Assembly: GCA_900547035.1 (NCBI GenBank)
Contig: URFM01000005.1
Span: forward strand, 43,661 to 107,660
Source: an uncultured Clostridium sp.
GTDB lineage: Bacteria > Bacillota > Clostridia > Lachnospirales > Lachnospiraceae
Direction: 5' to 3'
Length of the DNA: 64,000 bases
Shown here: positions 1 to 9,229 of the stretch, piece after piece
How positions within the stretch are numbered: the stretch's first letter is position 1
Layout of the letters: every line of letters begins with the position of its first letter
The notes under the pieces: model-generated
What the model saw: only the letters and a program-made list of their open reading frames with translations
What the model was told of the DNA's origin: nothing
Databases searched by the model: none
Made by a program: the position numbers and the translations under genes

Positions 1-1
1 G

Positions 2-1513
2 GAGACGACCTTTGTATCCAAGTCTGTAGGAGATATTTCCAAGGACAAGGTTAAAAGCACCTCCCTTTCCGCCCAGGTCCGCCGGGACGCGGGGCAGGGA
101 TATTACAGCATTCCTATTCTGATTGAGTGGGACGGCGGAGAGGATATCGATTACGTTAATATCTGGATATCCACCGATACCTCGGAGGATACGGAGGATG
201 ATACGGAGGAGGAAGGTGTTTATTTTGTAATTGGCGAAAATCAGTCTACTCCCAGGGGAATCTATCCTAATGTAATGGATTATACCGTAAATTTCCGCAA
301 CAAACGTGATATTACGGCCCAGGATGTAACGATTCACATGGAACTTTCAGAAGACGACACCAAATTTCCCTTTGAAATTAACGACGGAAACTATGACCGG
401 CATTATGACCGGGTGGGCTACGGGGAAACGGTGGCTGTGCCTTACAGTATGGCGATCCGCAAGGACTCTTATACGGGCTACTATCCGATTAAATTCACTA
501 TTACCTTCCGTTTAAGTTCCGAGGGAGATCTTCATACGGAGGAAGGAACTTTTTACGTTCACATTACTTCTAAGGACAAGGAAGATGACCTGGGAGATTT
601 CGACGCGAATGACCGGGTAAGGGCCCGTCTGATTGTGGACAGCTATTACACAGTTCCGGAGATGGTATACGCGGGGGACGAGTTCGAACTGGTTTTAAAC
701 ATGAAGAACGCCTCGACCGATGTGCCTGCCAGCAACATTCTTTTTACCATGGAATCGGAAAAGGTAGATGATTCCGCTGTATTTACCACTGAGTCCGGCT
801 CCTCCTCCATGGTGGTGGACGCCTTAGGGCCGGGACAGAGTACGGAAATCAGGGCACGGTACACGGCCAGAGCGGGAGTCGATCAGCGCTCCTACGCCAT
901 TACCATCAAAGAGAAGTATGACAGTCCGGAATTTAAAAACGCGGAGGAGAGCATTACTGTGGATATTCCTGTGAAGCAGTATGCTAGACTCAGCACCAGC
1001 AATATCGACGTAATGCCAGCCAGCATCACTGTTGGATCCGAGTCCAATGTAATGTTTGGCATCAATAACACAGGCAAGGTGATTCTCTACAATGTTACCG
1101 CCTCTTTCCTGGGGGACAGCATTAACCAGGTAGACGCCTATGTGGGCAATATCAAACCAGGTGAGACGGGGAATGTGGACACCATGCTTTCCGGCATCGC
1201 TCCTACCATGGATGACGGGACGATTACCATATCCATTACATATGAGGATGAAAACGGAGTGATGGCGGAGCCGGTAGTAAAGGAAATGAATCTGATGGTG
1301 ACGGAGGAGATGGACATGGACGAGATGTGGGATCCTGCTATGACTGACCAGGCACTGTTGGAGGAGGAACCTTCCTTCTGGAAAAAATACGGACTTTTCC
1401 TGGGACTGGGAGGAGCGGCGGCTGCTGTCATTGGAGCGGTTGTAATCTGGAACGTGAGAAAGAAACGGAAGGCAAAGAAGGAGGAAGAGGAGCTGGACGA
1501 TGAGATTTCCTGA
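2..1513 (+). CDS. Surface-exposed CARDB/COG1361-like protein with C-terminal membrane anchor (5' end outside window)
   Basis: The frame is open from base 2, so the gene begins upstream of the window and 503 residues are visible. The sequence is a run of beta-rich, Ig-like modules of the CARDB/S-layer COG1361 kind (for example the stretch starting ARLIVDSYYTVPEMVYAGDEF), with an acidic linker near visible residues 58-66. It ends in one hydrophobic helix (codons about 1387-1455) followed by a Lys/Arg-rich cytoplasmic tail. That topology predicts an extracellular protein anchored at its C-terminus. It overlaps the MacB-like permease gene by 14 bases, so the two are probably translated together and may form one export or envelope machine whose ATPase lies upstream. 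The substrate cannot be told from sequence. Confidence 0.75.
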   Translation, partial: ETTFVSKSVGDISKDKVKSTSLSAQVRRDAGQGYYSIPILIEWDGGEDIDYVNIWISTDTSEDTEDDTEEEGVYFVIGENQSTPRGIYPNVMDYTVNFRNKRDITAQDVTIHMELSEDDTKFPFEINDGNYDRHYDRVGYGETVAVPYSMAIRKDSYTGYYPIKFTITFRLSSEGDLHTEEGTFYVHITSKDKEDDLGDFDANDRVRARLIVDSYYTVPEMVYAGDEFELVLNMKNASTDVPASNILFTMESEKVDDSAVFTTESGSSSMVVDALGPGQSTEIRARYTARAGVDQRSYAITIKEKYDSPEFKNAEESITVDIPVKQYARLSTSNIDVMPASITVGSESNVMFGINNTGKVILYNVTASFLGDSINQVDAYVGNIKPGETGNVDTMLSGIAPTMDDGTITISITYEDENGVMAEPVVKEMNLMVTEEMDMDEMWDPAMTDQALLEEEPSFWKKYGLFLGLGGAAAAVIGAVVIWNVRKKRKAKKEEEELDDEIS

Positions 1514-2891
1514 TCTTCTGAGCATGAGCCTCAATAATTTAAGACGCCGGAAGCTGCGGACCTTTCTGACGGTCCTGGGGGTAATTATCGGAACCGCCTC
1601 CATTGTGGTGATGGTTTCCTTAGGTATCGGCTTAAATGAGCTCCAGATGGAGAGCATTGAATCTACGGGAAGCTTGACTACGATTGAGGTGTCCTCGCCT
1701 TCCATGTACGGAAATGTGGTGTACAGCAGCTCCGGCAGTATGGTAAGCAGCGGCCAGGATACGGAGCCAAATTACATTACCGACGATGTGATCCGCCAGT
1801 TTTCCAGACTGGACCACGTAAAGGCGGTTTCACCGATCCTTCAGGTCAACGTCATTGCCAGACAGGGGGCCTATGAGTGCCAGTACCTGAATTTGATGGG
1901 AGTCAGCCAGTATTATCTGGAGCAGATTCCCCTGGCGGAGGGACATATTCCGGCAGAAGGAGAAACGGGGCTGGTGGTAGGCAACACGGTAATCCGGGAT
2001 TTTAATAACGCCAAGACGGGGGACGGCTATTGGCAGACCGGCAAGATTCCGGAAGTGGATTTTATGGGAAAGCCGCTATTTGTGATTTTTGACACAAATG
2101 CCTACTATCAATCCCAGGGAACCTCTTCCGGCTCCGGGGATCAGCCTGCGGTAAGCCCGCCTAAAAAGTATCTGATGGAGACGGTGGGGATGGTAGAAGG
2201 GGGAATTGACGACTGGAACTCCTACTCCTACGCCATCTACACGGATGTGGAGGGTTTAAAGCAGCAGCTGCGGACGGTATTCCGGGGCGGAAAGGCCATC
2301 CCCGGCCAGCCGGTGAATCAGAAGGGGAAGCCCTACAGTTACTTTGTGTACAACAACGCGCAGGTGTTTGTGGACGATATGGACCATGTGACAGAGGTTC
2401 AGAAGGTCATCGGCGATATGGGATACCAGGTGTACAGCCAGATGGACTGGCTGGAGAGCCAGAAGCAGCAGTCCAACATCGCCCAGGCGGTGCTGGGTGG
2501 AATCGGTGCTGTTTCCCTGTTTGTTGCGGCGATCGGCATTGCCAATACCATGATGATGTCTATCTATGAGCGGACCAAGGAAATCGGTGTGATGAAGGTT
2601 TTGGGCTGTGATATGGGAAATATCCGCAACATGTTTCTGATCGAATCCGGCTGTATAGGCTTCTTGGGCGGCCTGGTGGGGATCGTCTTGAGTTTTGCCA
2701 TTTCCGGAGTCATCAACCATTTGGTGGGAGGAGAACAGCTGACAGGAATGGCGGGGGATTTGTCCCGTATTCCGCCCTGGCTGGCTGCCGCCGCTGTGGT
2801 CTTCGCAGTTTTTGTGGGGATGGCCGCAGGGTTTATGCCTGCCCTGAGAGCGATGAAGCTGAGTCCCCTGGCGGCAATTCGAAACGAGTAA
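1500..2891 (+). CDS. ABC transporter permease, MacB/FtsX type
   Basis: 463 residues with the MacB layout. There is a first membrane helix at about residues 20-45 (LRTFLTVLGVIIGTASIVVM), a large extracellular MacB_PCD-like domain to about residue 320, and a C-terminal FtsX domain with three helices (GIANTMMMSIYERTKEIGVM marks its start). Such permeases move no solute through the membrane themselves; they couple a cytoplasmic ATPase to extracellular work, as in MacB-type export or peptide sensing. No ATPase gene lies downstream, so the partner should be upstream of the window. The start ATG lies inside the end of the preceding surface-protein gene, which supports a shared operon and function. 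Confidence 0.88.
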   Translation: MRFPDLLSMSLNNLRRRKLRTFLTVLGVIIGTASIVVMVSLGIGLNELQMESIESTGSLTTIEVSSPSMYGNVVYSSSGSMVSSGQDTEPNYITDDVIRQFSRLDHVKAVSPILQVNVIARQGAYECQYLNLMGVSQYYLEQIPLAEGHIPAEGETGLVVGNTVIRDFNNAKTGDGYWQTGKIPEVDFMGKPLFVIFDTNAYYQSQGTSSGSGDQPAVSPPKKYLMETVGMVEGGIDDWNSYSYAIYTDVEGLKQQLRTVFRGGKAIPGQPVNQKGKPYSYFVYNNAQVFVDDMDHVTEVQKVIGDMGYQVYSQMDWLESQKQQSNIAQAVLGGIGAVSLFVAAIGIANTMMMSIYERTKEIGVMKVLGCDMGNIRNMFLIESGCIGFLGGLVGIVLSFAISGVINHLVGGEQLTGMAGDLSRIPPWLAAAAVVFAVFVGMAAGFMPALRAMKLSPLAAIRNE

Positions 2892-2962
2892 AGAGCTGCA
2901 TTGATTCGGGTTATGTGATGGATTTATAAGGAAAATTTATAAGTAATTCTTCTTAAAAACAC

Positions 2963-2991
2963 TTGCGTGATTAGAAAAAATCATATATGAT
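2963..2991 (+). promoter_or_regulatory. Sigma-A promoter for the purine riboswitch transcript
   Basis: TTGCGT (2963-2968) and TATGAT (2986-2991) are separated by 17 bases. This puts the start of transcription near 2998, just before the first paired stem of the riboswitch. Confidence 0.7.
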
Positions 2992-3000
2992 AAAGACAGA

Positions 3001-3080
3001 AGACGTGTGACTGGCGGAAAGTGGAGATTACCACAGGGAGCACGTCAGATGTTTTGAAAGCCGGCCGCCTGGGCATACTT
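3001..3080 (+). promoter_or_regulatory. ZTP (pfl) riboswitch upstream of split purH genes
   Basis: The segment carries the hallmarks of the pfl/ZTP aptamer. Outer stem GACGTG (3002-3007) pairs with CACGTC (3041-3046). The inner stem GTGG (3021-3024) pairs with CCAC (3031-3034), followed by the conserved AGGGAGC. After a linker comes the 3' half containing the conserved CCGCCTGGGCA (3065-3075). ZTP/ZMP builds up when 10-formyl-THF is short, and the two genes downstream perform exactly the ZMP-consuming and following steps. The ligand-bound 3' stem should compete with the terminator that overlaps it. Identified from remembered consensus, not by a covariance search. Confidence 0.88.
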
Positions 3081-3107
3081 CTATTTAGTATGCCCAGGCG
3101 GCATTTT
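3064..3107 (+). terminator. Riboswitch-controlled intrinsic terminator
   Basis: A 16-bp perfect inverted repeat, 3064-3079 with 3087-3102 and a 7-base loop, is followed by ATTTT. Its left arm is the conserved 3' half of the ZTP aptamer, so forming one structure excludes the other. This is the expected expression platform: ligand on means read-through. Confidence 0.88.
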
Positions 3108-3168
3108 GTTACGAGCACTTGGCGAGGTCTTTTCGAGCCTAGTACTTTGCAACGCTGCGAGCACTTGG
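3108..3168 (+). repeat. Dispersed hairpin repeat, copy A (in purine-operon leader)
   Basis: Starts GTTACGAGCACTTGGCG and contains GAGGTCTTTTCGAGCCTAG. The same blocks occur in reverse orientation at 29407-29493, and the first block recurs at 18509. It lies between the riboswitch terminator and the ribosome site of the IMP cyclohydrolase gene, so it is part of the untranslated leader. Confidence 0.7.
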
Positions 3169-3188
3169 AAAAGAAAGGAGATTTTCAG

Positions 3189-3902
3189 ATGCAGATTATG
3201 ACCATGGAAGAAGCGTTAAAGGGAAATTCCTACCCCGGCAGAGGCATTTTGATTGGGAGAACAGAGGACGGGGAAAAGGCGGTTATCGCCTATTTTATTA
3301 TGGGGAGAAGCGAAAACAGCCGAAACCGGATTTTTGTGGAGGATGGGAAGGGAATCCGCACCCAGGCCTTTGATCCGGATAAGCTGAAAGACCCGAGCCT
3401 GATCATCTACGCTCCGGTGCGGGTTTTGGGAAATAAAACCATTGTTACCAACGGAGACCAGACGGATACCATCTATGAGGGCATGGACCGTCAGCTGACT
3501 TTCGAGCAGTCTCTGCGTTCCAGATGCTTTGAGCCCGATGCGCCTAACTACACGCCAAGAATCTCCGGCATCCTTCATCTGGAAGACGGAGGCTGCAATT
3601 ACGCTCTATCTATTTTAAAGAGCAGCGATGGGAATCCGGAGAGCTGCCATCATTTTACCTTTGCCTACAAGAAGCCTCTTGCCGGTGAGGGAAGACTGAT
3701 TCACACCTATCTTCACGATGGAAATCCGCTGCCCAGCTTTGAAGGTGAGCCGAAACGGGTTGTGGTGAAAGGGGATTTGGATTCCCTTACCAGACAGATT
3801 TGGGAAAGCCTGGATTCGGAGAACCGGGTGTCCCTTTTTGTGAGGGTGATTGACCTGGGAACAGGAAACTATGAAAGTAAAATTGTGAATAAGAATCAGT
3901 AA
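3189..3902 (+). CDS. IMP cyclohydrolase, PurO-like
   Basis: 237 residues resembling the stand-alone IMP cyclohydrolase family first known from archaeal PurO. It should close the ring of FAICAR to give IMP, the last step of purine synthesis. The N-terminal YPGRGILIG and the following [12 protein letters not shown] match the family opening. The chosen ATG (3189) follows AAGAAAGGAG at a good distance. An in-frame upstream start near 3021 would translate the riboswitch and repeat, so I reject it. The next gene, 23 bases on, makes FAICAR, and both sit behind the ZTP riboswitch. The family assignment is from recalled motifs; catalytic residues were not checked individually. Confidence 0.85.
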   Translation: MQIMTMEEALKGNSYPGRGILIGRTEDGEKAVIAYFIMGRSENSRNRIFVEDGKGIRTQAFDPDKLKDPSLIIYAPVRVLGNKTIVTNGDQTDTIYEGMDRQLTFEQSLRSRCFEPDAPNYTPRISGILHLEDGGCNYALSILKSSDGNPESCHHFTFAYKKPLAGEGRLIHTYLHDGNPLPSFEGEPKRVVVKGDLDSLTRQIWESLDSENRVSLFVRVIDLGTGNYESKIVNKNQ

Positions 3903-3925
3903 AGAACAGGGGAGGATATCAGAAA

Positions 3926-5104
3926 ATGAAAGAATTGGAATTAAAATACGGCTGTAATCCGAATCAGAAACCCTCCAGAATCTTTATGAAGGGGGATGGA
4001 GAACTGCCGATTCAGGTGCTGAATGGGAGGCCCGGATACATTAATTTTCTGGATGCGTTAAACGGCTGGCAGCTGGTGCGGGAATTAAAGGAAGCTACGG
4101 GGCTCCCCGCCGCCACATCATTTAAACACGTTTCTCCGGCAGGGGCAGCGGTGGGGCGTCCATTAAACGATACGTTAAGAAAAATTTACTGGGTGGATGA
4201 TCTGGGAGAACTGAGTCCCTTGGCGAGTGCTTATGCCAGAGCCAGGGGAGCGGACCGTATGTCCTCTTTCGGGGATTTTATCGCCCTTTCCGACGTCTGC
4301 GATGTGTGTACGGCACAGTTAATTAAGCGGGAGGTGTCCGACGGCGTCATCGCACCCGGATATGAGCCGGAAGCCCTTGATATATTAAAGTCCAAGAAAA
4401 AGGGCGGCTACAACGTGATTCAGATCGACCCCTCCTATGAGCCGGCTCCCCTGGAGCGCAAGCAGGTCTTTGGCATCACCTTTGAGCAGGGACACAACAA
4501 TCTGAAAATCGACCGCAGCCTTTTGAAGAACATTGTGACGGAGAACAAGGAGCTGCCGGACCAGGCGGCGGAGGATCTTCTGATTGCGTTAATTACCCTG
4601 AAATACACTCAGTCCAATTCCGTCTGCTATGTAAAAGACGGACAGGCAATCGGAATCGGAGCGGGGCAGCAGTCCAGAGTTCACTGTACCAGACTGGCGG
4701 GCAGCAAGGCGGACAACTGGTATCTGCGCCAGGCGCCCCAGGTTTTGAATCTGCCCTTCCGCCAGGATATCAAGCGGGCGGACCGGGACAACGCCATCGA
4801 CGTTTACATCGGTGAGGATTCCATGGATGTGCTGGCGGATGGGCGCTGGGAAGCGGTCTTTAGAGAGAAACCGCCGGTATTTACAAGGGAGGAAAAGCGG
4901 GCCTGGCTGGATCAGCTGACCGGCGTGTCGTTAGGATCGGACGCCTTCTTCCCCTTTGGGGACAATATTGATCGGGCGAAAAAGAGCGGCGTGGTCTATG
5001 TGGCTCAGCCGGGGGGATCTGTGCGGGATGACCAGGTTATTGAAACCTGCGACCAGTACGGCATGGTGATGGCCTTTACCGGTATCCGCCTGTTCCACCA
5101 CTAA
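3926..5104 (+). CDS. purH: AICAR transformylase, stand-alone (PurH C-terminal domain only)
   Basis: 392 residues covering only the AICAR formyltransferase half of PurH; the N-terminal MGS-like IMP cyclohydrolase domain of bifunctional PurH is absent. It transfers a formyl group from 10-formyl-THF to AICAR (ZMP). Recognisable family segments are [14 protein letters not shown] at the N-terminus, [13 protein letters not shown] near residue 65, and [20 protein letters not shown] near residue 250. The neighbouring PurO-like gene supplies the missing cyclohydrolase activity, so the two-gene set replaces one fused enzyme. The ribosome site GGGGAGG lies before ATG 3926. No strong terminator follows it. 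Confidence 0.93.
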   Translation: MKELELKYGCNPNQKPSRIFMKGDGELPIQVLNGRPGYINFLDALNGWQLVRELKEATGLPAATSFKHVSPAGAAVGRPLNDTLRKIYWVDDLGELSPLASAYARARGADRMSSFGDFIALSDVCDVCTAQLIKREVSDGVIAPGYEPEALDILKSKKKGGYNVIQIDPSYEPAPLERKQVFGITFEQGHNNLKIDRSLLKNIVTENKELPDQAAEDLLIALITLKYTQSNSVCYVKDGQAIGIGAGQQSRVHCTRLAGSKADNWYLRQAPQVLNLPFRQDIKRADRDNAIDVYIGEDSMDVLADGRWEAVFREKPPVFTREEKRAWLDQLTGVSLGSDAFFPFGDNIDRAKKSGVVYVAQPGGSVRDDQVIETCDQYGMVMAFTGIRLFHH

Positions 5105-5190
5105 AGAGGGGGAACGATTCAGGAGGGGCAGAACGGGTTCGTGAAATGTAAAAGTTTTGTGAACATTGTAAAGATTGTGCAAATCCCCCC

Positions 5191-5256
5191 TTGAATGTTC
5201 ATCTGTTTTTATGCTAACATGACGGTATCATGGGCGTCAAAATACCTTTTGACGCC
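5191..5256 (+). promoter_or_regulatory. Probable promoter and leader hairpin before the LTA-synthase-like gene
   Basis: TTGAAT (5191-5196) and TAACAT (5215-5220), 18 bases apart, form a plausible sigma-A promoter. A 10-bp perfect hairpin (GGCGTCAAAA at 5233-5242 with TTTTGACGCC at 5247-5256) follows the predicted start. With only a weak T stretch after it, it may be a leader structure rather than a terminator. Confidence 0.4.
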
Positions 5257-5286
5257 TTCATTATTCTGTGAAATGAGGATCCGTCT

Positions 5287-7140
5287 GTGACAAAGGAAAA
5301 AGCTGCTTTAATTTTGAAATATGGGCGAACAGCCCTGGGAATCGCCGGCCTGATTCTTACACCTGCCCTTTCGTATCTGTTGTTTGAGGATGTGACGGGG
5401 AATCTGCCGGAGATTCCTTTTTCTATGGCGCTGCTGAATGTATGCTGGATCGGCGTATTGTATCTGGCTGCGTTTCTTGTCAGTGGGCGTTCCAGAATCT
5501 CCATCCCTCTGATTTCTTTATTATTGCTGGCCCTTTCTATCGGGGAAGCCTTTGTGATGGAGTTTCGCAGCAGGCCGATTATGTTGTGGGACGTCTTGGC
5601 GATTTCCACCGCTGTCAGTGTGACAAAAAACTATCGTTTTGACCTTTCGCCGGAAATGATACGGGCTATTGGACTGGTAGTGTTTTTAAATCTGGTTCTT
5701 TTTCTGTGTCCGGTTCGGCTGAAGGGAAAGAAGCTGCGTCTGACGGCGGCCGGAGCGGGAACCGCTGTCATCGCGGGTTTTGTGCTTTTCTTTTATGCCT
5801 GGATAGTGCCGGTAAAAGATCTGTGTCTGAATATGTGGGATGTATCTTCCACTTATGGAAGCTTGGGATATATGCTCTCCACAGCGATTTCCGTGCGCTA
5901 TCTGAAGGCGGAAAAGCCACAGGGCTACAGCCTGGCGGAAATTCGGAAAATATATGAACAGATAAAGGCGGAAGGGGCCAATCAGAAGACGGGGAAAGAC
6001 CAGCCGGTGTCCCCGGTAAATGTGATCTGTATCATGAATGAAAGTATCTCGGATTTAAGTGTGGTAGGGGAGTTTGAAACGAATCAGCCCTATTTTCCCT
6101 TTATCAGCAGTTTGAGAGAGAATACGGTTCGGGGAAATCTCTGTATGCCCGTCTTTGGAGCTATGACCAGCAATTCGGAGTTTGAGTTTTTGACCGGAGA
6201 TTCCATGGCTTTGCTGCCGGCAGGAACCAGCGCCTATCAGTTCCAGGTTAAGCCGGGAATGAAGACCCTGGTAAGTACGATGGAGGATCAGGGCTACCGG
6301 ACCGTGGCGGTGCATCCTTATCCCCGGGAAAACTGGAATCGGAATTATGTTTATGAATCCATGGGATTTGACGAATTCCTGGATGAAAACGCCTTTGAGG
6401 GAGCGCAGATTCTCAGAGCTTATGTGGACGACCAGGGGGATTATGAAAAATTGGTTCAGCTGGTAGAGGAGAAGGACGACCCGGAGGAGAAGCTTTTTAT
6501 CTTCAATGTGACCATGCAGAACCATGGGGGATATGAGACACAGTACGAGAATTTTGACCAGCAGGTGTGGCTGACAGGAGAACTGGAGGGGAAATATCCA
6601 CAGACAGATCAGTATCTTTCTCTGATGCTGGAATCAGACCAGGCTTTCCGGTGGCTGATTGAATATTTTCAAAACTGTGATGAACCTACTATGATTGTTC
6701 TTTTCGGGGATCATCAGCCTGCGGTGGAAGACGAATTTTTTGACGAGATTTACGGGGAGTCCAGCGATCTGGTTCATACCAGAGACCGGCTGATGTGGTA
6801 TAAGACACCCTTCCTGATTTGGACCAACTATGAAAATGAGGCGGAGGATCTGGGAGATCTGGGCGCCATATACCTGGGAAGCCTTATGCTTCAGGAAGCA
6901 GGGCTTGAAATGACGCCTTACAATTCCTTTTTGCTTGAAATGAAGGAGGAGCTTCCGGTCATCCATATGCTGGGAGGTTATGACCAGGAAGGAAATTACT
7001 ACTCATGGGAACAGCTGGAGGGAGAGAACAATCCCTATCACAGCCGGGTCGGGGACTACGAAGACCTGGTTTATAATCATCTTTTTGATTCCTCTGTTTA
7101 CAGGCCTATGTTTTCCCTGTGGGAGTCTCCGGAAAAATAG
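5287..7140 (+). CDS. LTA synthase family sulfatase-fold membrane enzyme
   Basis: 617 residues. About five N-terminal membrane helices (to residue ~180) precede an extracellular alkaline-phosphatase/sulfatase domain. Visible LtaS-type elements are a metal-ligand region (CIMNESISDL), the nucleophile region FGAMTSNSEFEFLTG where a Thr would take the glycerophosphate, the HPYPRENWNRNYVY segment, and the metal-binding FGDHQP. Family members polymerise glycerol phosphate from phosphatidylglycerol or act as related phosphotransferases at the cell surface. GTG at 5287 is taken as the start; it follows a weak GAGGA, so the start is less certain than the product. It stands alone between the purine genes and sigK. 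Confidence 0.85.
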   Translation: MTKEKAALILKYGRTALGIAGLILTPALSYLLFEDVTGNLPEIPFSMALLNVCWIGVLYLAAFLVSGRSRISIPLISLLLLALSIGEAFVMEFRSRPIMLWDVLAISTAVSVTKNYRFDLSPEMIRAIGLVVFLNLVLFLCPVRLKGKKLRLTAAGAGTAVIAGFVLFFYAWIVPVKDLCLNMWDVSSTYGSLGYMLSTAISVRYLKAEKPQGYSLAEIRKIYEQIKAEGANQKTGKDQPVSPVNVICIMNESISDLSVVGEFETNQPYFPFISSLRENTVRGNLCMPVFGAMTSNSEFEFLTGDSMALLPAGTSAYQFQVKPGMKTLVSTMEDQGYRTVAVHPYPRENWNRNYVYESMGFDEFLDENAFEGAQILRAYVDDQGDYEKLVQLVEEKDDPEEKLFIFNVTMQNHGGYETQYENFDQQVWLTGELEGKYPQTDQYLSLMLESDQAFRWLIEYFQNCDEPTMIVLFGDHQPAVEDEFFDEIYGESSDLVHTRDRLMWYKTPFLIWTNYENEAEDLGDLGAIYLGSLMLQEAGLEMTPYNSFLLEMKEELPVIHMLGGYDQEGNYYSWEQLEGENNPYHSRVGDYEDLVYNHLFDSSVYRPMFSLWESPEK

Positions 7141-7223
7141 TACCTGCCTTCCGGAGATTGTAAAAGCACTCTGAAAGCCGTCCGGGCATAAGATGAAAGT
7201 AAGGAACAATAAGGCGGCTTTCA

Positions 7224-7862
7224 TTGAAGACATTTCCCAAACCATTGTCTGCAAGGGAGGAAAAGGAGTATCTGGAACGCTGCAGAGAAGGAGATTTGGC
7301 AGCCAGGGAGACTTTAATTGAACGGAATATGCGTCTGGTAGCCCATGTGGTGAAGAAATATCAGAGCCCCGATTATGATATGGAAGATTTAATCAGCGTA
7401 GGCACCATCGGACTGATTAAGGCGGTTAATACTTTTCGGGCCGACAAAGGGTCAAGGCTGGGAACTTATGCGGCAAAGTGCGTTGAAAATGAAGTGCTGA
7501 TGCTGCTGAGAGCCAGCAAAAAGCTTTCAAAAGAGGTTTCTCTCTTCGAACCGATCGGGGTTGACAAGGATGGAGAGGCAGTCAGCCTGGTAGATATTCT
7601 GGAGATGGACAATAAGGCGGCTATTGACACTATGATTCTGCGTCAGGATGTAAAGGAATTATATGAGGCCTTTGAGTCCTGTCTGACGGAGACGGAAAAA
7701 ACAGTAATCCGGATGCGCTATGGACTTTACAGAGGAAGGGAACATACGCAGCGGGAGATTGCGGCAAAGCTGAATATTTCCCGTTCCTATGTAAGCCGGA
7801 TTGAAAAAAGGGCTATTGAAAAAATTAGACGGGAATTTGAAAAGCATGGCGGCTGCCGGTAA
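7224..7862 (+). CDS. sigK: RNA polymerase sporulation sigma factor SigK
   Basis: 212 residues, the size of late mother-cell sigma-K in Clostridia. The opening [12 protein letters not shown] is typical. Region 2 is seen in [13 protein letters not shown] and [17 protein letters not shown], and region 4 in EREIAAKL-like HTH sequence ([20 protein letters not shown], with the [13 protein letters not shown] recognition helix). The gene is continuous, with no skin-type interruption in this window. The start is a TTG at 7224 behind a weak AAGGCGG; other starts are possible but would cut the conserved N-terminus. A terminator overlaps its stop codon, so it is likely a single-gene transcript. Confidence 0.9.
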   Translation: MKTFPKPLSAREEKEYLERCREGDLAARETLIERNMRLVAHVVKKYQSPDYDMEDLISVGTIGLIKAVNTFRADKGSRLGTYAAKCVENEVLMLLRASKKLSKEVSLFEPIGVDKDGEAVSLVDILEMDNKAAIDTMILRQDVKELYEAFESCLTETEKTVIRMRYGLYRGREHTQREIAAKLNISRSYVSRIEKRAIEKIRREFEKHGGCR

Positions 7863-7884
7863 AAGGGCGGCCGCCATGCTTTTT
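7842..7884 (+). terminator. Intrinsic terminator of sigK
   Basis: A 12-bp perfect inverted repeat (7842-7853 with 7870-7881) is followed by a T run. The left arm lies inside the last codons of sigK. Confidence 0.85.
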
Positions 7885-7939
7885 AAGAAGGAAAATGTGG
7901 AAGCGAAATAAAATTCCATCTATTTTAAGAAAAAGTGCA

Positions 7940-7968
7940 TTGTATCTCGGATTGAATGCAGGTATACT
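7940..7968 (+). promoter_or_regulatory. Sigma-A promoter of galE
   Basis: TTGTAT (7940-7945), 17-base spacer, TATACT (7963-7968), with galE starting 65 bases downstream. Confidence 0.75.
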
Positions 7969-8032
7969 GAGAATAACAGCGGGGCAAAAATGGTCCCGGC
8001 AAATCTGCAATCGACATAAGGAGGATACGAGA

Positions 8033-9058
8033 ATGACAATTCTAGTAACAGGCGGAGCCGGATATATTGGAAGCCACACTTGTGTGGAGCTTTTGAACGC
8101 CGGATACGATGTGGTGGTGCTGGACAATCTCTGCAATTCCAGTGAAGAGTCTTTGAAGCGGGTGGAGAAGATTACAGGAAAAAGCCTGAAATTTTACGAG
8201 GCGGACCTTCTGGATCAGGCGGCGGTGAAGCAGGTATTTGATCAGGAAGAAATCCAGGCGGTCATCCATTTCGCCGGTCTGAAAGCAGTGGGAGAGTCGG
8301 TACAGAAGCCTCTGGAATACTATCACAACAATATTACCGGAACCCTGATTCTCTGCGATGAGATGAGAAAACACGGGGTAAAGAATTTTGTATTCAGTTC
8401 CTCCGCCACCGTATACGGCGACCCGGCCATTATCCCTATTACGGAGGAGTGCCCCAAGGGAGCGATTACCAATCCTTACGGCCAGACCAAGGGGATGCTG
8501 GAGCAGATTCTGACGGACTTAAACCGGGCGGATTCCCAGTGGAACGTGATGCTGCTGCGGTACTTTAATCCCATCGGCGCCCATGAAAGCGGCCTGATCG
8601 GCGAGGATCCCAAGGGAATCCCCAATAACCTGGTGCCTTATATCGCACAGGTGGCCGTAGGAAAGCTGGATCATCTGAACGTATTCGGAGACGACTACGA
8701 CACGCCGGACGGAACGGGAGTGAGAGATTACATCCATGTGGTGGATCTGGCAAAGGGGCATGTAAAGGCTCTGGAGAAGATGATGGGCAGCCAGCCTGAG
8801 GTTCGGATTTATAACCTGGGAACGGGAGTAGGCTACAGCGTTCTGGATGTGCTTCATGCCTACGAGAAGGCCTGCGGAAAGACCCTCCCCTACAAGATTT
8901 GCCCCAGAAGAGCGGGAGATATCGCCACCTGTTACTCAGACTGCGCCAAGGCGGAGCGGGAGCTGGGCTGGAAGGCAGAGAAGGGAATCGAGGAGATGTG
9001 CGCCGATTCCTGGAGATGGCAGTCCCACAATCCCGACGGATACCGGACCGAAGCGTAG
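8033..9058 (+). CDS. galE: UDP-glucose 4-epimerase
   Basis: 341 residues, the normal GalE length. It interconverts UDP-glucose and UDP-galactose using bound NAD in the cytoplasm. The N-terminal Rossmann motif [10 protein letters not shown], the catalytic Ser region SSSATVYG, and the YGQTKG segment (YxxxK) are all present. ATG 8033 follows AAGGAGG and gives the canonical N-terminus [13 protein letters not shown]; a longer reading would add an unconserved leader across the promoter. It is transcribed alone, from its own promoter to its own terminator. The galactose mutarotase gene is elsewhere (48450). Confidence 0.95.
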   Translation: MTILVTGGAGYIGSHTCVELLNAGYDVVVLDNLCNSSEESLKRVEKITGKSLKFYEADLLDQAAVKQVFDQEEIQAVIHFAGLKAVGESVQKPLEYYHNNITGTLILCDEMRKHGVKNFVFSSSATVYGDPAIIPITEECPKGAITNPYGQTKGMLEQILTDLNRADSQWNVMLLRYFNPIGAHESGLIGEDPKGIPNNLVPYIAQVAVGKLDHLNVFGDDYDTPDGTGVRDYIHVVDLAKGHVKALEKMMGSQPEVRIYNLGTGVGYSVLDVLHAYEKACGKTLPYKICPRRAGDIATCYSDCAKAERELGWKAEKGIEEMCADSWRWQSHNPDGYRTEA

Positions 9059-9081
9059 GGACAGGCGCTCATAGCCATATG

Positions 9082-9130
9082 AAAATCGGAGACTCTTACG
9101 GCTCTGAACGTAAGGGGACTCCGATTTTTT
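9082..9130 (+). terminator. Intrinsic terminator of galE
   Basis: AAAATCGGAG (9082-9091) pairs with CTCCGATTTT (9119-9128) around a 27-base loop with partial inner pairing, followed by further T residues. Confidence 0.75.
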
Positions 9131-9229
9131 GCTGCCGTCGCAGGATGGCTGCAGAGCATTCGTCTCGATTGCAAAGGAACTGCCGGACAGAAGCGGAGAG
9201 TAGAGAAACCGGATTGGAGGTAAGCTTTT

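Noticed and set aside
824..1705. A 293-codon minus-strand frame opposite the surface protein and permease genes
   Set aside because: Antisense to coding sequence, unlike any known family by eye.
3021..3188. N-terminal extension of the IMP cyclohydrolase
   Set aside because: It would translate the riboswitch, terminator and repeat; a good ribosome site precedes ATG 3189, where family similarity begins.
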